From NCBI RefSeq assembly GCF_018687515.1, contig NZ_CP061294.1:186001-250000 (forward strand): DNA of 64,000 bases, given 5' to 3'. Position numbers and translations under genes: made by a program. Below the pieces are notes generated by a model, which saw nothing but the letters and a program-made list of their open reading frames with translations, searched no databases and was not told the DNA's origin. Positions 15,966-25,507 of the stretch are shown piece by piece. The stretch's first letter is position 1, and each line of letters begins with the position of its first letter. The stretch is from Polynucleobacter sp. MWH-Spelu-300-X4. Its GTDB lineage: Bacteria; Pseudomonadota; Gammaproteobacteria; Burkholderiales; Burkholderiaceae.

Positions 15966-17651
15966 ATGAGTCAGACGACGAACCAAGCTAAGCCGTGGTT
16001 AGATAGCTATCCGGCAGGGGTTCCGCATCAGGTGAATTATGCGCAATACACGTCTTTGAATCATATGTTTGAAGAGTCTTTCCGTAAATATGCGGATAGA
16101 AACGCTTTTGAATGTATGGGAGTCAATATGACTTATCGCGAATTAGATGCTGCCTCGCAGCAATTTGCGGCATATCTTCAATCGCTTGGACTTAAGCAAG
16201 GTGATCGCGTCGCTTTAATGATGCCGAATGTCTTGCAGTACCCAATTGCTATCACTGGGGTATTACGTGCAGGTTTGGTGGTGGTTAATGTCAACCCACT
16301 CTATACCCCTCGAGAGTTAGAGCATCAGTTAAAAGATAGTGGCGCTAAAGCAATTGTTGTTTTAGAAAACTTTGCGCATGTGTATCAGCAAATACAGAAA
16401 ACTGTGCCGGTTCAGCATGTTGTTGTGACTAGCATGGGCGAGCTGATGGGATTCAAAGGCAAGATTGTTAATTTTGTTGTGCGCAAAATTAAAAAATTAG
16501 TGCCTGCTTGGCATTTACCTAAGTCTTCAAATTTTAAAGATGCGTTAAGTCAGGGGGCGTCTCATACCTTGATCCCACCTCATGTTGGTCATGATGACAT
16601 CGCCTTCTTGCAATACACGGGCGGGACGACCGGTGTATCAAAAGGTGCAACTTTGATACACCGGAACATTTTGGCGAATTTGCTACAAACGGAAGCATGG
16701 CTAGAGCCTGGTTTAAGAGGTAAACAGATAGATCAGTTGATCTTCATTTGCGCGTTGCCGCTGTATCACATCTTCGCTTTAACGGCTTGTTGCATGTTTG
16801 GCATTCGTGAGGGTGGCTTGAATATTCTTGTGCCTAATCCTAAAGATATTCCAGGGTTTATTAAGTTGTTAACTGGAAAGAAGGTGTTCCATATCTTCCC
16901 AGCGGTTAATACTTTATTTAATGCGTTGATGAATCATCCAGGGTTTGGAAAAATCAATTTCTCAACACTATTAGTCACCATCGGTGGAGGCATGGCGGTG
17001 CAGAAGGCTGTGGCTGATCGTTGGCAGGCTCTGACTGGTAAACCTATCGCTGAGGGTTATGGTTTATCCGAAACATCTCCTGTGGCGTGCTGCAATACAC
17101 CTCTTATCGAGTCATACACAGGCCATATTGGCTTACCAGTGCCTGGTACAGATGCCGCTATACGCGATGATGCTGGTAATGATGTGCCCTATGGAACCCC
17201 GGGAGAAATTTGTATTCGTGGACCACAAGTAATGGCAGGTTATTGGAATCGTACGGATGAAACTGCCAAAGTGATGACAGCTGATGGTTTCTTTAAAACG
17301 GGCGACATTGGTTACATGAATGACAAAGGTTACGTAAAGATCGTTGATCGTAAGAAGGACATGATCTTGGTATCTGGATTTAATGTGTATCCCAATGAAG
17401 TGGAAGATGTGGTGGCGATGATGCCTGGTGTATCAGAATGTGCCGCGGTTGGTTTGCCAGACGAGCATTCTGGTGAGGTAGTAAAAGTCTTTATTGTGAA
17501 AAAAGACCCTCATTTAACAGAAGAGCAAGTGATGGCTCATTGCAAAGAAAATCTAACGAACTACAAGCGACCTAAATATATTGAATTTAGAGCTGAGTTG
17601 CCTAAAACAAATGTGGGAAAAATTCTTCGTCGAGAATTAAGAACTAACTAA
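15966..17651 (+). CDS. fadD: Long-chain-fatty-acid-CoA ligase
   Basis: This 561-residue adenylate-forming enzyme activates fatty acids to acyl-CoA for beta-oxidation. The P-loop YTGGTTGVSKGATL, the linker region EGYGLSETSPV, FKTGDIGYM, DRKKDMILVSGFNVYPNEVE and the C-terminal lysine motif KTNVGKILRREL are all present. The length matches FadD. It has a very strong ribosome binding site (AAAGGAG). The upstream crotonase genes fit a fatty-acid or aromatic acyl-CoA theme. Its terminator lies inside the convergent bioD gene. Confidence 0.95.
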   Translation: MSQTTNQAKPWLDSYPAGVPHQVNYAQYTSLNHMFEESFRKYADRNAFECMGVNMTYRELDAASQQFAAYLQSLGLKQGDRVALMMPNVLQYPIAITGVLRAGLVVVNVNPLYTPRELEHQLKDSGAKAIVVLENFAHVYQQIQKTVPVQHVVVTSMGELMGFKGKIVNFVVRKIKKLVPAWHLPKSSNFKDALSQGASHTLIPPHVGHDDIAFLQYTGGTTGVSKGATLIHRNILANLLQTEAWLEPGLRGKQIDQLIFICALPLYHIFALTACCMFGIREGGLNILVPNPKDIPGFIKLLTGKKVFHIFPAVNTLFNALMNHPGFGKINFSTLLVTIGGGMAVQKAVADRWQALTGKPIAEGYGLSETSPVACCNTPLIESYTGHIGLPVPGTDAAIRDDAGNDVPYGTPGEICIRGPQVMAGYWNRTDETAKVMTADGFFKTGDIGYMNDKGYVKIVDRKKDMILVSGFNVYPNEVEDVVAMMPGVSECAAVGLPDEHSGEVVKVFIVKKDPHLTEEQVMAHCKENLTNYKRPKYIEFRAELPKTNVGKILRRELRTN

Positions 17652-17654
17652 AGT

Positions 17655-18401
17655 TTAGTTCGGTAAGTGAAGATAGCTAGCAGCCCTTTCGAGGGCTGTT
17701 TTGCTATAAGGTGTTTTTGCAAGATCTTGTTCTAGTGTTGGAATAGTACCCAATAGTGGCGCATTTAGTAACTGATTAAGTGTCTCGATATTCTCAGTAA
17801 GCATATTCATAGGGTGTGCCAATGTATTGGCTACCCAACCTGCTATGGTTAAACCTCTTTGACGAATCGCTTCTGCTGTTAACAAGGCGTGGCTGATGCA
17901 GCCTAGTCGCATACCAACCACCAAAATAACTGGTAAGCCGATGTCTTTAGCAAAGTCACCGCTATGTTTGTTTTCATGAAACGGCACTAAAAATCCTCCA
18001 GCACCTTCAACGACTATCGCATCTACTCGGTCGCGCAAAGACAAATAACCATCCAGCATGCGTTGATAGCTGAGAGTGACATTAAGTTTTTTCGCAACCA
18101 AATGAGGTGCGGCAGGCGTTTCTAGTTGATAGGGACAAATTTCAGAAATGTTCTTAGCCTGATAACTTGATGCTAGTTGTAGTGTTACTAAATCTTCATT
18201 TTGTAATTGACCACCGATGTCGCTTAACCCTGCGACAACAGGTTTATAGCCGCTAACCAAAGCATGTTTTTTACTCAACAATAAAAGCAGTGCACCAGAT
18301 ACCAGTGTTTTACCAACTTCTGTATCGGTGCCTGTTACAAAGAAACCAGGTTTTGAGTTTGGTTTCAAATTCGTGCTTGGATTATTGATTTTCGATGTCA
18401 T
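17655..18401 (-). CDS. bioD: Dethiobiotin synthetase
   Basis: This 248-residue ATP-dependent carboxylase closes the ureido ring of dethiobiotin from 7,8-diaminononanoate and CO2. The P-loop FVTGTDTEVGKTLVS and VEGAGGFLVPF are present. The first 15 or so residues are an extension before the usual start. It overlaps bioF by 20 bases and is the last gene of the minus-strand biotin operon. Its final codons carry the fadD terminator on the other strand. Confidence 0.95.
   Translation of the reverse strand: MTSKINNPSTNLKPNSKPGFFVTGTDTEVGKTLVSGALLLLLSKKHALVSGYKPVVAGLSDIGGQLQNEDLVTLQLASSYQAKNISEICPYQLETPAAPHLVAKKLNVTLSYQRMLDGYLSLRDRVDAIVVEGAGGFLVPFHENKHSGDFAKDIGLPVILVVGMRLGCISHALLTAEAIRQRGLTIAGWVANTLAHPMNMLTENIETLNQLLNAPLLGTIPTLEQDLAKTPYSKTALERAASYLHLPN
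17681..17702 (+). terminator. Intrinsic terminator of fadD, embedded in bioD
   Basis: CAGCCCT (17681-17687), a TTCG tetraloop and AGGGCTG (17692-17698) form a perfect GC-rich stem followed by TTTT on the plus strand. It starts 29 bases after the fadD stop and lies wholly within the 3' coding end of bioD, so both functions share the sequence. Confidence 0.8.
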
Positions 18402-19629
18402 GTAATGACTTTATCAAAGTATCGATTTGTTGATGCGTATGTGCTGCAGATAAAGTCACACGTAGACGTGCGCTACCTGCAGGAACTGTTGGTGGCCTGA
18501 TGGCGGGCACCCAAATACCTAATGTATCTAGAGCTTTTGCTGCTTGTAATGCAGCTTCATTGCTGCCAATAACGATTGGTTGAATGGCTGTATTAGATGG
18601 CATGAGTTGCCATTGCTTTAAGCGGAGATTCTTTTTCCAGTAGGCAATATTGCTATTTAGATTATTTCTGTGACTTTCATCAGCCATGAGTTCTAGACTT
18701 TTTAGTAAACCATAAGCAGTACTAGGTGGGCTGGCAGTTGTATAAATGTAGGCGCGACCTTTTTGCATGACCCATTCAGTTAATGATGGGTGAGCTGCGA
18801 TAAAAGCACCACTTAGTCCTGCTGCTTTACCTAAGGTGCCGATATAGATAATTCTAGAGGCGCGTGGATCATTGGCTGTAATGCCAAAGTGTTCTAGCGC
18901 ACCATGACCATGTTGCCCAAGCACTCCGAAACCATGAGCATCATCAATCATGAGTAGCGCATCGTATGTTTCAGCTAACTGAAGTAACTGATCAATTTTG
19001 GCAATATTGCCATCCATGCTGAATACGGCATCTGTAATGATTAACTTAAATGGATTGCTGTCTTTTTGTAAAAGACTTTCAAGAGTGTTTAAATCTTGAT
19101 GTGGGTATACATGAATGGCCGCGTGATTTTGCTTATGAGCTAAACGAACGCCATCAATCAGCGAAGCATGATTCAGTTCTTCTGAATAAATGCTCATGTG
19201 AGCGGCGGCATTGTTTTTATCTGTTGTTGTAGATTTGGCATTGAGCCCCGCGCTTAGCCCAGTAATGCAGGCCACATTGGCCATATAGCCAGTGCTGATA
19301 AATAAGGCTTTGACTTCCGGTATGTGAGCGCTTTGTGTTTTTGCGAGAGCTAACTCTAGTTGTTCATGTGCAAGGCTATGGCCACTAATCATGTGTGACG
19401 CACCGCTACCTGCACCATAAAGATCAACACCCTTTTTAAGTGCTGTTGCTAATTCAGGGTGATTCGCTAAACCTAAGTAATCGTTGCTACAGAAAGTTAA
19501 CATTTGACGGCCATTAATTTTCATTAGTGGCGCGCTAGCACTTTCACTTACTTTGAGTTTTCTACGTAAAGAATCGCTCTCTAAATCTTCTAAAAGAGAT
19601 GAGTAATGGCGAATGTATCGATTGCTCAT
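18382..19629 (-). CDS. bioF: 8-amino-7-oxononanoate synthase
   Basis: This 415-residue PLP enzyme condenses pimeloyl-ACP/CoA with alanine in biotin synthesis. Visible motifs are FCSNDYLGLANHPEL, GSGASHMISGHS, DDAHGFGVLG and the PLP lysine in YIGTLGKAAGLSGAF. At 415 residues it is somewhat longer than many family members (about 385), with extra residues around the variable loop after CITGLSAGLNA. It starts three bases after the bioA stop and overlaps bioD. Confidence 0.95.
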   Translation of the reverse strand: MSNRYIRHYSSLLEDLESDSLRRKLKVSESASAPLMKINGRQMLTFCSNDYLGLANHPELATALKKGVDLYGAGSGASHMISGHSLAHEQLELALAKTQSAHIPEVKALFISTGYMANVACITGLSAGLNAKSTTTDKNNAAAHMSIYSEELNHASLIDGVRLAHKQNHAAIHVYPHQDLNTLESLLQKDSNPFKLIITDAVFSMDGNIAKIDQLLQLAETYDALLMIDDAHGFGVLGQHGHGALEHFGITANDPRASRIIYIGTLGKAAGLSGAFIAAHPSLTEWVMQKGRAYIYTTASPPSTAYGLLKSLELMADESHRNNLNSNIAYWKKNLRLKQWQLMPSNTAIQPIVIGSNEAALQAAKALDTLGIWVPAIRPPTVPAGSARLRVTLSAAHTHQQIDTLIKSLHDIENQ

Positions 19630-19632
19630 AGT

Positions 19633-20979
19633 TTAGGTAGGCTCTTTTAAAACAGCATGCAGGCTCACTTGAATGCCTTTGGATAAGAATGCAAGTTCCT
19701 CTGTATTGATGATGTATGGGGGCATGATGTAAATCGTGTTGCCAATTGGGCGTACTAATACGCCTTGGTTGAGCGCTTCACTGAAAAATTTCTTTGCAAA
19801 ACCTGCAGGGGCATATGCTTCTTTGACATCAAACGCAAAGATCATGCCTTGTTGTCGAATATGTTCGATATGTCGATCTTGTTGTACCCAGCTAAATGCT
19901 TGCGCTATTTCTTGCGCTAATAGTTTGTTCTTTTCGATGATATTTTCTTTGTCAAAAATATCTAATGTTGCTAATGCTGCACGACAAGCAAGTGGGTTCC
20001 CTGTGTATGAATGTGAGTGCAGGAAACCTCTAGTGACATCGTCGTGATAGAAAGCTTGATAAATGGTATCCGTTGTTAAAACTAACGATAGTGGTAAATA
20101 ACCGCCGCTAATACCTTTTGATAACGCAATAAAGTCTGGCCAAATATTGGCTTGCTCTACCGCGAAGAAGGTGCCTGTGCGACCACAGCCAACAGCAATT
20201 TCATCGGCGATCAAATGAATTTGGTATTGATTGCAAAGTTTTCTTGCGCCAGATAAATAGCTAGGGTCATACATGGCCATGCCCGTTGCGCACTGAACCA
20301 AAGGTTCAACAATGAGCGCCGCAATATTCTGAGAATGTTTTTTTAAGGTTTCCTCAAGCGCTAATAATGCATTTTGCGTATGACGAGCCATGAGCTCTTT
20401 TTCTTGAGATGGTGAGGCTGGGCTTTCAACGATATGCGCTTGACCAATTAATGGACCATAAGCATCTTTGAAAATAGCTACATCAGTCACTGCAAGAGCG
20501 CCTAGTGTTTCGCCGTGATAACTATTCTTTAAGCAAATAAATTCTTTTTTATTGGGTTGTCCAATGTTCTGCCAGTAATGAAAGCTCATCTTTAAAGCGA
20601 TTTCAATGGCTGAGGCGCCATCGGACGCAAAAAATGCGTGGCCTAGCTGATGATTGGTTAAAGCACTTAAGCGCTCTGATAGCTCAACAACAGGCGGATG
20701 CGTAAAGCCGGCTAGCATCGCGTGCTCAAGCGTATCTAATTGGTCTTTAAGTGCTTGGTTAATGCTGGTGTTGGCATGCCCAAATAAGTTCACCCACCAA
20801 GAGCTCACCGCATCAAGGTATTTTTTCTCGTCTTGATCGTAGAGCCAAACACCTTTTCCATGAGAAAGCGCCACCAAGGGAAATTGCTCATGGTGTTTCA
20901 TTTGCGTGCATGGATGCCACACAGACTTTAAGCTGCGTTCTATCCATTTTTGCGACTGTGAACTATGGTTCTGACTCAT
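19633..20979 (-). CDS. bioA: Adenosylmethionine-8-amino-7-oxononanoate aminotransferase
   Basis: This 448-residue class-III aminotransferase converts KAPA to DAPA using S-adenosylmethionine as amino donor. It has KSVWHPCTQMKHHEQFP at the start, AVSSWWVNLFGHAN, FASDGASAIEIALKM, LIADEIAVGCGRTG and the PLP lysine segment ALSKGISGGYLPLS. The start overlaps the stop of the upstream binding-protein gene by four bases (ATGA), so the two are translationally coupled. Confidence 0.95.
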   Translation of the reverse strand: MSQNHSSQSQKWIERSLKSVWHPCTQMKHHEQFPLVALSHGKGVWLYDQDEKKYLDAVSSWWVNLFGHANTSINQALKDQLDTLEHAMLAGFTHPPVVELSERLSALTNHQLGHAFFASDGASAIEIALKMSFHYWQNIGQPNKKEFICLKNSYHGETLGALAVTDVAIFKDAYGPLIGQAHIVESPASPSQEKELMARHTQNALLALEETLKKHSQNIAALIVEPLVQCATGMAMYDPSYLSGARKLCNQYQIHLIADEIAVGCGRTGTFFAVEQANIWPDFIALSKGISGGYLPLSLVLTTDTIYQAFYHDDVTRGFLHSHSYTGNPLACRAALATLDIFDKENIIEKNKLLAQEIAQAFSWVQQDRHIEHIRQQGMIFAFDVKEAYAPAGFAKKFFSEALNQGVLVRPIGNTIYIMPPYIINTEELAFLSKGIQVSLHAVLKEPT

Positions 20980-21956
20980 TCAGCCTTTATACCTGTTTCT
21001 TGAATTAACTTCGACCAACGTTTTGAATCTGCTTGTATCAAACGATTAAGAGCTTGAGGGCCTTGAGGGTTTGGCTCAAGACCTAGACCCAATAAGCGCT
21101 CTTTCGTTTCAGGGGTATTCAAAATGCGTTTTACTTCAGCCGCTATTTTTGCCACATCTTCTTTAGGCATGCCTGCAGGACCCATTAACGAGAACCAGGA
21201 TGTGACATTAAAGTTTTTTAATTGTGGAACACCTAGCTCACTTAAGCTAGGAATATCTGGTGCGTGAGGTGAGCGTTGCAGACTGGTTACGCCAATCGCT
21301 TTTAAATCGCCCGACTTAATCAATGGCATGGCGGAGGTTAAATTATCAAAACTCATTTGAACTCTGCCAGCGAGTAGATCTGGAATAGCTTGGGCTCTCC
21401 CTTTGTAGGGAATGTGCCGCATTTTTGTTTTAGTCAGATCTTGAAATAGTTCACCCGATAGATGAATCGATGTACCAATACCTGATGATGCGTAACTTAA
21501 TTGGTCTGGTTTTGATTTGATGAATGCCACAAGGCTTTTTAAATCATTCGCAGGAACATTTTTATTAATCACCAACACATTGGGGGTGCTTGCTAAAAAA
21601 GTAATGGGTTCTAAATCCTTGTGGGCGTCATACGTTAGATTTTTATATAAGTAAGGATTAATCGTCAGCGTGCCGACAGTTCCAATTAAAAGCGTGTAGC
21701 CATCGGGCGTTGCTTTAGCTACCATTTCCGTACCAATATTGCCGCCAGCGCCTGGTTTATTTTCCACAATCACTTGATTATTAAAGTTTTTTTGGAAACC
21801 TTCGGCTAAGACACGAGCCAAAATATCCGGGGCGCCGCCAGGGGTAAAGGTAACGATAATTTTGACTGGTTCATGGCTTGCATAGGGCCAAGATTTATCA
21901 GCATGGCTGATTTGACTCAAAACTAACAAGAATATGAATGAGATGATGTTTCGCAT
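20976..21956 (-). CDS. Bug/TctC-type periplasmic solute-binding protein
   Basis: From ATG 21956 this is a 326-residue protein with a signal peptide ([19 protein letters not shown]). It has the tripartite tricarboxylate receptor pattern: [48 protein letters not shown] and [16 protein letters not shown]. The frame extends to 22043 but would destroy the signal peptide and overlap bioB. No TctA/TctB membrane partner is next to it; orphan Bug proteins are common in Burkholderiales. It is the first gene of the bioAFD operon and overlaps bioA. A ligand such as pimelate or another biotin precursor is plausible but unproved. Confidence 0.88.
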   Translation of the reverse strand: MRNIISFIFLLVLSQISHADKSWPYASHEPVKIIVTFTPGGAPDILARVLAEGFQKNFNNQVIVENKPGAGGNIGTEMVAKATPDGYTLLIGTVGTLTINPYLYKNLTYDAHKDLEPITFLASTPNVLVINKNVPANDLKSLVAFIKSKPDQLSYASSGIGTSIHLSGELFQDLTKTKMRHIPYKGRAQAIPDLLAGRVQMSFDNLTSAMPLIKSGDLKAIGVTSLQRSPHAPDIPSLSELGVPQLKNFNVTSWFSLMGPAGMPKEDVAKIAAEVKRILNTPETKERLLGLGLEPNPQGPQALNRLIQADSKRWSKLIQETGIKAE

Positions 21957-22022
21957 AGGCTCTATTTGACCACTTCGACCTGTATCATTAGCAATTATTA
22001 CCAAGATTTTTTGAAAAGCCTT

Positions 22023-22979
22023 ATGTCTACCACTGTTGATCAAGTACTAGAACTTTACGAATTACCAATGAATGAGCTTATGGCGCGCGCTGCCGCAGTT
22101 CATCGTGAAAATTTTCCTGAGGGTGATATTGAGCTAGCAACGCTTTTATCGATCAAGACCGGTGGTTGCCCAGAAGACTGTGGCTACTGTCCTCAAGCGG
22201 CCAGATATCACACAGATGTCAAAGCCACTAAGCTGATGGATGTTGAAGAAGTGCTTGAGGCCGCAAAGGCTGCTAAAGCAGCTGGCTCTAATCGTTTTTG
22301 TATGGGCGCTGCTTGGCGTGAACCCAAAGATCGCGATATCGAAAAAGTGGTTGCGATGATTAAGGGTGTTAAAGATCTTGGTTTGGAAACTTGCGCAACT
22401 TTAGGGATGTTAGAGCCTGAGCAAGCAAAGGCCTTGGGTGATGCTGGTTTGGATTACTACAACCATAACTTAGATACGAGCGAAGATTTTTACGGCTCTG
22501 TGATTCAGACGCGTGAGTATCAAGACCGTTTAGATACATTGCAAAGCGTGCGTAGTGCCGGCATGTCTGTTTGTTGTGGCGGCATTATTGGTATGGGTGA
22601 GAATCGTCGTCAACGCGCAGCTTTTATTGCGAAGTTAGCGAACTTAAATCCTTATCCAGAGTCTGTGCCTATTAACCATTTAGTTCCTGTTGCAGGCACA
22701 CCTTTAGCAGATCAAAAGGGTGTGGATCCTCTTGAGTTTGTGCGTACGATTGCAATTGCTCGTATCACCATGCCAACTGCCCGCGTACGCTTATCAGCTG
22801 GTCGTCAGGAGTTAGGTCGTGCAGTTCAAGCAATGTGCTTTATGGCTGGTGCTAATTCAATTTTTTACGGCGATAAATTATTAACAACTGATAACCCAGA
22901 AGCAGATGCTGATCGTGAGTTGTTGGCAGAGTTGGGTTTAAAAACTAAGACTGCGTGCAAGGCAGAAGTTTTAGTTTAA
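22023..22979 (+). CDS. bioB: Biotin synthase
   Basis: This 318-residue radical SAM enzyme inserts sulfur into dethiobiotin. The [4Fe-4S] motif CPEDCGYC and the [19 protein letters not shown] and VRLSAGRQE segments (the last with the [2Fe-2S] arginine ligand) are complete. I chose ATG 22023 ([12 protein letters not shown]); the frame reaches 21966 but would run over the divergent promoter region. It is divergent from the Bug-bioAFD operon with 66 bases between the starts, so a shared bidirectional promoter is likely. No BirA-type operator was recognised. Confidence 0.95.
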   Translation: MSTTVDQVLELYELPMNELMARAAAVHRENFPEGDIELATLLSIKTGGCPEDCGYCPQAARYHTDVKATKLMDVEEVLEAAKAAKAAGSNRFCMGAAWREPKDRDIEKVVAMIKGVKDLGLETCATLGMLEPEQAKALGDAGLDYYNHNLDTSEDFYGSVIQTREYQDRLDTLQSVRSAGMSVCCGGIIGMGENRRQRAAFIAKLANLNPYPESVPINHLVPVAGTPLADQKGVDPLEFVRTIAIARITMPTARVRLSAGRQELGRAVQAMCFMAGANSIFYGDKLLTTDNPEADADRELLAELGLKTKTACKAEVLV

Positions 22980-22994
22980 AAAATAAATTAACGC

Positions 22995-23660
22995 ATGACT
23001 TCTTCAAAAAGTTCTTCCACCTATTTGGTAGATAACTTCATTGTTGAGTTTGATCGCGCGTTGAGATCAGTTGTTGGTAGTACGCCTATGAGAAGAGCAG
23101 TGCCTGCGCCTGCTCATCTCTCTGAGGCAACTTCAGAAACTTCTTTGACTGAAGCAGAGAAAAAACATGCTGCTGGTTTGATGCGCATTAATCATGTGGG
23201 CGAAGTATGTGCTCAAGCTTTGTACCAATCTCAAAAACTCCACGCAAAAAGTGATGATTTAAAAGAAAAGTTAGATCATGCGGCGCTAGAGGAAGAAGAT
23301 CATTTGGCGTGGTGTGCTCATAGACTTGAAGAATTAAACGCGAGCCCGAGTGTTTTTAATCCTCTTTGGTATGCCGGCTCCTTTGTTTTAGGTAGTTTGG
23401 CTGGTTTGGCGGGCGATAAAGTTAGCCTAGGGTTTGTTGCTGAGACCGAAAAACAAGTTGAGCATCATTTGGATGGTCATTTGCAGGAGTTGCCTACAAA
23501 TGACTACAAATCAAGGGCTATTGTTGATCAAATGCGCACAGATGAGATAGCCCATGGCCATATGGCCATTCAAGAAGGTGGGGCTGAACTACCTCAATTC
23601 ATCAAAAAATCCATGAAAATCATGTCGAAAGTTATGACCTCTACGGCGTATCGCCTTTAA
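22995..23660 (+). CDS. coq7: Demethoxyubiquinol hydroxylase
   Basis: This 221-residue diiron carboxylate protein hydroxylates 2-polyprenyl-3-methyl-6-methoxy-1,4-benzoquinol in ubiquinone synthesis. The ferritin-like ligands appear in [45 protein letters not shown] and DEIAHGHMA. The N-terminal extension of about 50 residues is typical of betaproteobacterial members. It follows bioB by 15 bases and may be cotranscribed with it. Confidence 0.94.
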   Translation: MTSSKSSSTYLVDNFIVEFDRALRSVVGSTPMRRAVPAPAHLSEATSETSLTEAEKKHAAGLMRINHVGEVCAQALYQSQKLHAKSDDLKEKLDHAALEEEDHLAWCAHRLEELNASPSVFNPLWYAGSFVLGSLAGLAGDKVSLGFVAETEKQVEHHLDGHLQELPTNDYKSRAIVDQMRTDEIAHGHMAIQEGGAELPQFIKKSMKIMSKVMTSTAYRL

Positions 23661-23820
23661 ACCTTCAGCTAACTTCTTAAGAGTGCATTCCAGGGCTATG
23701 TTTTTATTGGAATTTTAGGTGTAAAATTCTCTCAACATGTTGCTCTAAGTGCTTGTTCTAAATAAAGAATTTTCAAAAAAAGTACCCAAAACACTTGACC
23801 ATTAATTAGCCATCCTCTAA

Positions 23821-23850
23821 AGTGGGGAAAAGTGTGAAAAAGTGGGGAAA
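23821..23850 (+). promoter_or_regulatory. Three tandem MraZ-box repeats upstream of mraZ
   Basis: AGTGGGGAAA (23821-23830), AGTGTGAAAA (23831-23840) and AGTGGGGAAA (23841-23850) are three direct repeats at 10-bp spacing. MraZ is known to bind repeated GTGGG-type boxes spaced by five bases before its own gene and to repress the division operon. The third box also supplies the GGGGAAA ribosome binding site of mraZ. A TTGACC at 23795-23800 may be the -35 element. Confidence 0.85.
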
Positions 23851-23855
23851 TTTCA

Positions 23856-24284
23856 GTGTTTCAAGGTGCTTCTGCATTAACTCTCGATGCCAAGGGTCGC
23901 ATGTCGATTCCCTCAAGGCATCGTGACGCCCTTCAGTTACAGGGCGAAGGCAGAGTCACGCTCACAAAACATCCAGACGGCTGCTTACTTTTATTCCCTC
24001 GTTCAGAGTGGGAAGCATTTAGAAGCCGCATTGCACAGTTACCGATGGATGCTCATTGGTGGCGCCGTATTTTTTTGGGTAATGCTTTTGATGTTGAGAT
24101 GGATGGTTCGGGTCGTATTTTGGTGAGTCCAGAGTTACGTGCCGCTGCAAATATTGAACGTGATGTCATGTTGTTAGGCATGGGTAGTCACTTTGAATTG
24201 TGGGATGCATCTACTTACGCAGAAAAAGAGCAGAAAGCCATTGCACAAGGCATGCCCGATGCTCTCAAACAGTTCACTTTCTGA
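23856..24284 (+). CDS. mraZ: Transcriptional regulator MraZ
   Basis: This 142-residue protein carries two SpoVT/AbrB-like swapped-hairpin domains, starting [20 protein letters not shown] and repeating near [18 protein letters not shown]. It binds the repeats just upstream and autorepresses the mra/dcw cluster. The GTG start at 23856 fits the family N-terminus and lies five bases after the last MraZ box. rsmH follows after 12 bases. Confidence 0.96.
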   Translation: MFQGASALTLDAKGRMSIPSRHRDALQLQGEGRVTLTKHPDGCLLLFPRSEWEAFRSRIAQLPMDAHWWRRIFLGNAFDVEMDGSGRILVSPELRAAANIERDVMLLGMGSHFELWDASTYAEKEQKAIAQGMPDALKQFTF

Positions 24285-24296
24285 TGTTGGCCGACC

Positions 24297-25244
24297 ATGA
24301 CATACACCCATCGCCCAGTTTTGCTGGCCGAGGCAGTCACCGCGGTATTAGGAGATTTGACTTCAGAAAATCTATCTCCTGTCATCATCGATGGAACCTT
24401 TGGACGTGGTGGGCACACCAGAGAGATCTTAAAAAACTTGCCGCCTCAAGCGAAGTTAATCGCGTTCGACAAAGATCTATTTGCGATCGAAGAAGCGAAG
24501 ACGATTGCGGATCCAAGATTTCAGATTATTCACGAGAGCTTTGCCTCAATGGCGGAGCACATTCCGGAGTCATCAGTCGATGGCATTTTGTTAGACCTGG
24601 GTATCAGCTCTCCGCAAATCGACGATCCAGATCGTGGCTTTTCATTTCGTCACGACGGGCCACTCGATATGCGCATGGATGTGACACGCGGGCAGAGCGC
24701 AGCGGAATGGTTAGCAGTAGCAGAACTAGAAGATATAGCGAGGGTAATTAAAGACTATGGGGAAGAACGGTTTGCTCTACAGATTGCAAAGGCGATTATT
24801 GCTCGCAGAGAGCAAGGCGAGCCCCTCACTAGGACAAGAGAACTCGCGACGCTCGTGGCTAGTGTCGTCCGCACCCGCGAAGCGGGCCAAGATCCGGCCA
24901 CGCGCACCTTTCAAGCTATACGGATTTATATCAACCAAGAACTTGCCGACTTGGAGGGTGGGTTGAGCGCCGCTTTTAATTGTTTAAAGCCAGGCGGTCT
25001 ATTGGCCGTGATTAGCTTTCATTCTTTAGAAGATCGAATTGTTAAACAATTCATGCAAGGCTTGTCTCAAATTTCCGTACCAAGAGGGTTGCCGTTAACT
25101 GAAGCTCAAATGCCTAAGCCAATGGCAGAGTTATTGGGGCGCATTAAACCAAGTGCGGAAGAAGTTAAGGAGAACCCACGCGCACGTTCTGCCATTTTGC
25201 GCGTGATGAGAAAAATTAAAAATCAAGAAGGTGGTGCGAGATGA
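24297..25244 (+). CDS. rsmH: 16S rRNA (cytosine-1402-N4) methyltransferase
   Basis: This 315-residue SAM-dependent enzyme methylates C1402 in the ribosomal P site. Motifs [56 protein letters not shown] and the C-terminal [14 protein letters not shown] are all present. Its end overlaps the ftsL start by four bases. Confidence 0.96.
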   Translation: MTYTHRPVLLAEAVTAVLGDLTSENLSPVIIDGTFGRGGHTREILKNLPPQAKLIAFDKDLFAIEEAKTIADPRFQIIHESFASMAEHIPESSVDGILLDLGISSPQIDDPDRGFSFRHDGPLDMRMDVTRGQSAAEWLAVAELEDIARVIKDYGEERFALQIAKAIIARREQGEPLTRTRELATLVASVVRTREAGQDPATRTFQAIRIYINQELADLEGGLSAAFNCLKPGGLLAVISFHSLEDRIVKQFMQGLSQISVPRGLPLTEAQMPKPMAELLGRIKPSAEEVKENPRARSAILRVMRKIKNQEGGAR

Positions 25245-25507
25245 TGAATCGATCCACAGTCATCCTCTTGGTTATTTTGATGTTGTGCGCATTGTCCTTA
25301 GTTGCCGCGCAACAAAAAACTCGTTCCTTATATGTTGCGCTAGAGCGTGCTCAAACAGAAGAGCGCCGCTTAAATCAAGAATGGTTACGTCTTGAATATG
25401 AGCAAAGAAATTTATCTAAAGCAGCACGTGTTACAGAAATTGCTCGCAAGCAATTGCATATGCAACCGATTAATCCAGGGCGTACTCAGTACGTAACGGT
25501 GGACTAA
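25241..25507 (+). CDS. ftsL: Cell division protein FtsL
   Basis: This 88-residue bitopic protein has one N-terminal membrane span ([18 protein letters not shown]) and then a periplasmic coiled coil ([19 protein letters not shown]). It ends with the typical [18 protein letters not shown] segment. It links FtsB and FtsQ to FtsW/FtsI at the septum. Position between rsmH and ftsI and its length confirm the call. It overlaps both neighbours. Confidence 0.94.
   Translation: MMNRSTVILLVILMLCALSLVAAQQKTRSLYVALERAQTEERRLNQEWLRLEYEQRNLSKAARVTEIARKQLHMQPINPGRTQYVTVD

Noticed and set aside
21957..22022. A BirA-type biotin operator in the bio divergent region
   Set aside because: I found no TTGT(N)ACAA-like dyad there; the region is AT-rich without a clear palindrome.
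23887..24126. Plus-strand 79-residue frame with a hydrophobic C-terminus inside mraZ
   Set aside because: It is a shifted-frame shadow of mraZ, whose own frame matches the family throughout.
24200..24751. A 183-residue plus-strand frame across the mraZ-rsmH junction
   Set aside because: It overlaps two well-supported genes in another frame and has no ribosome binding site or domain pattern.
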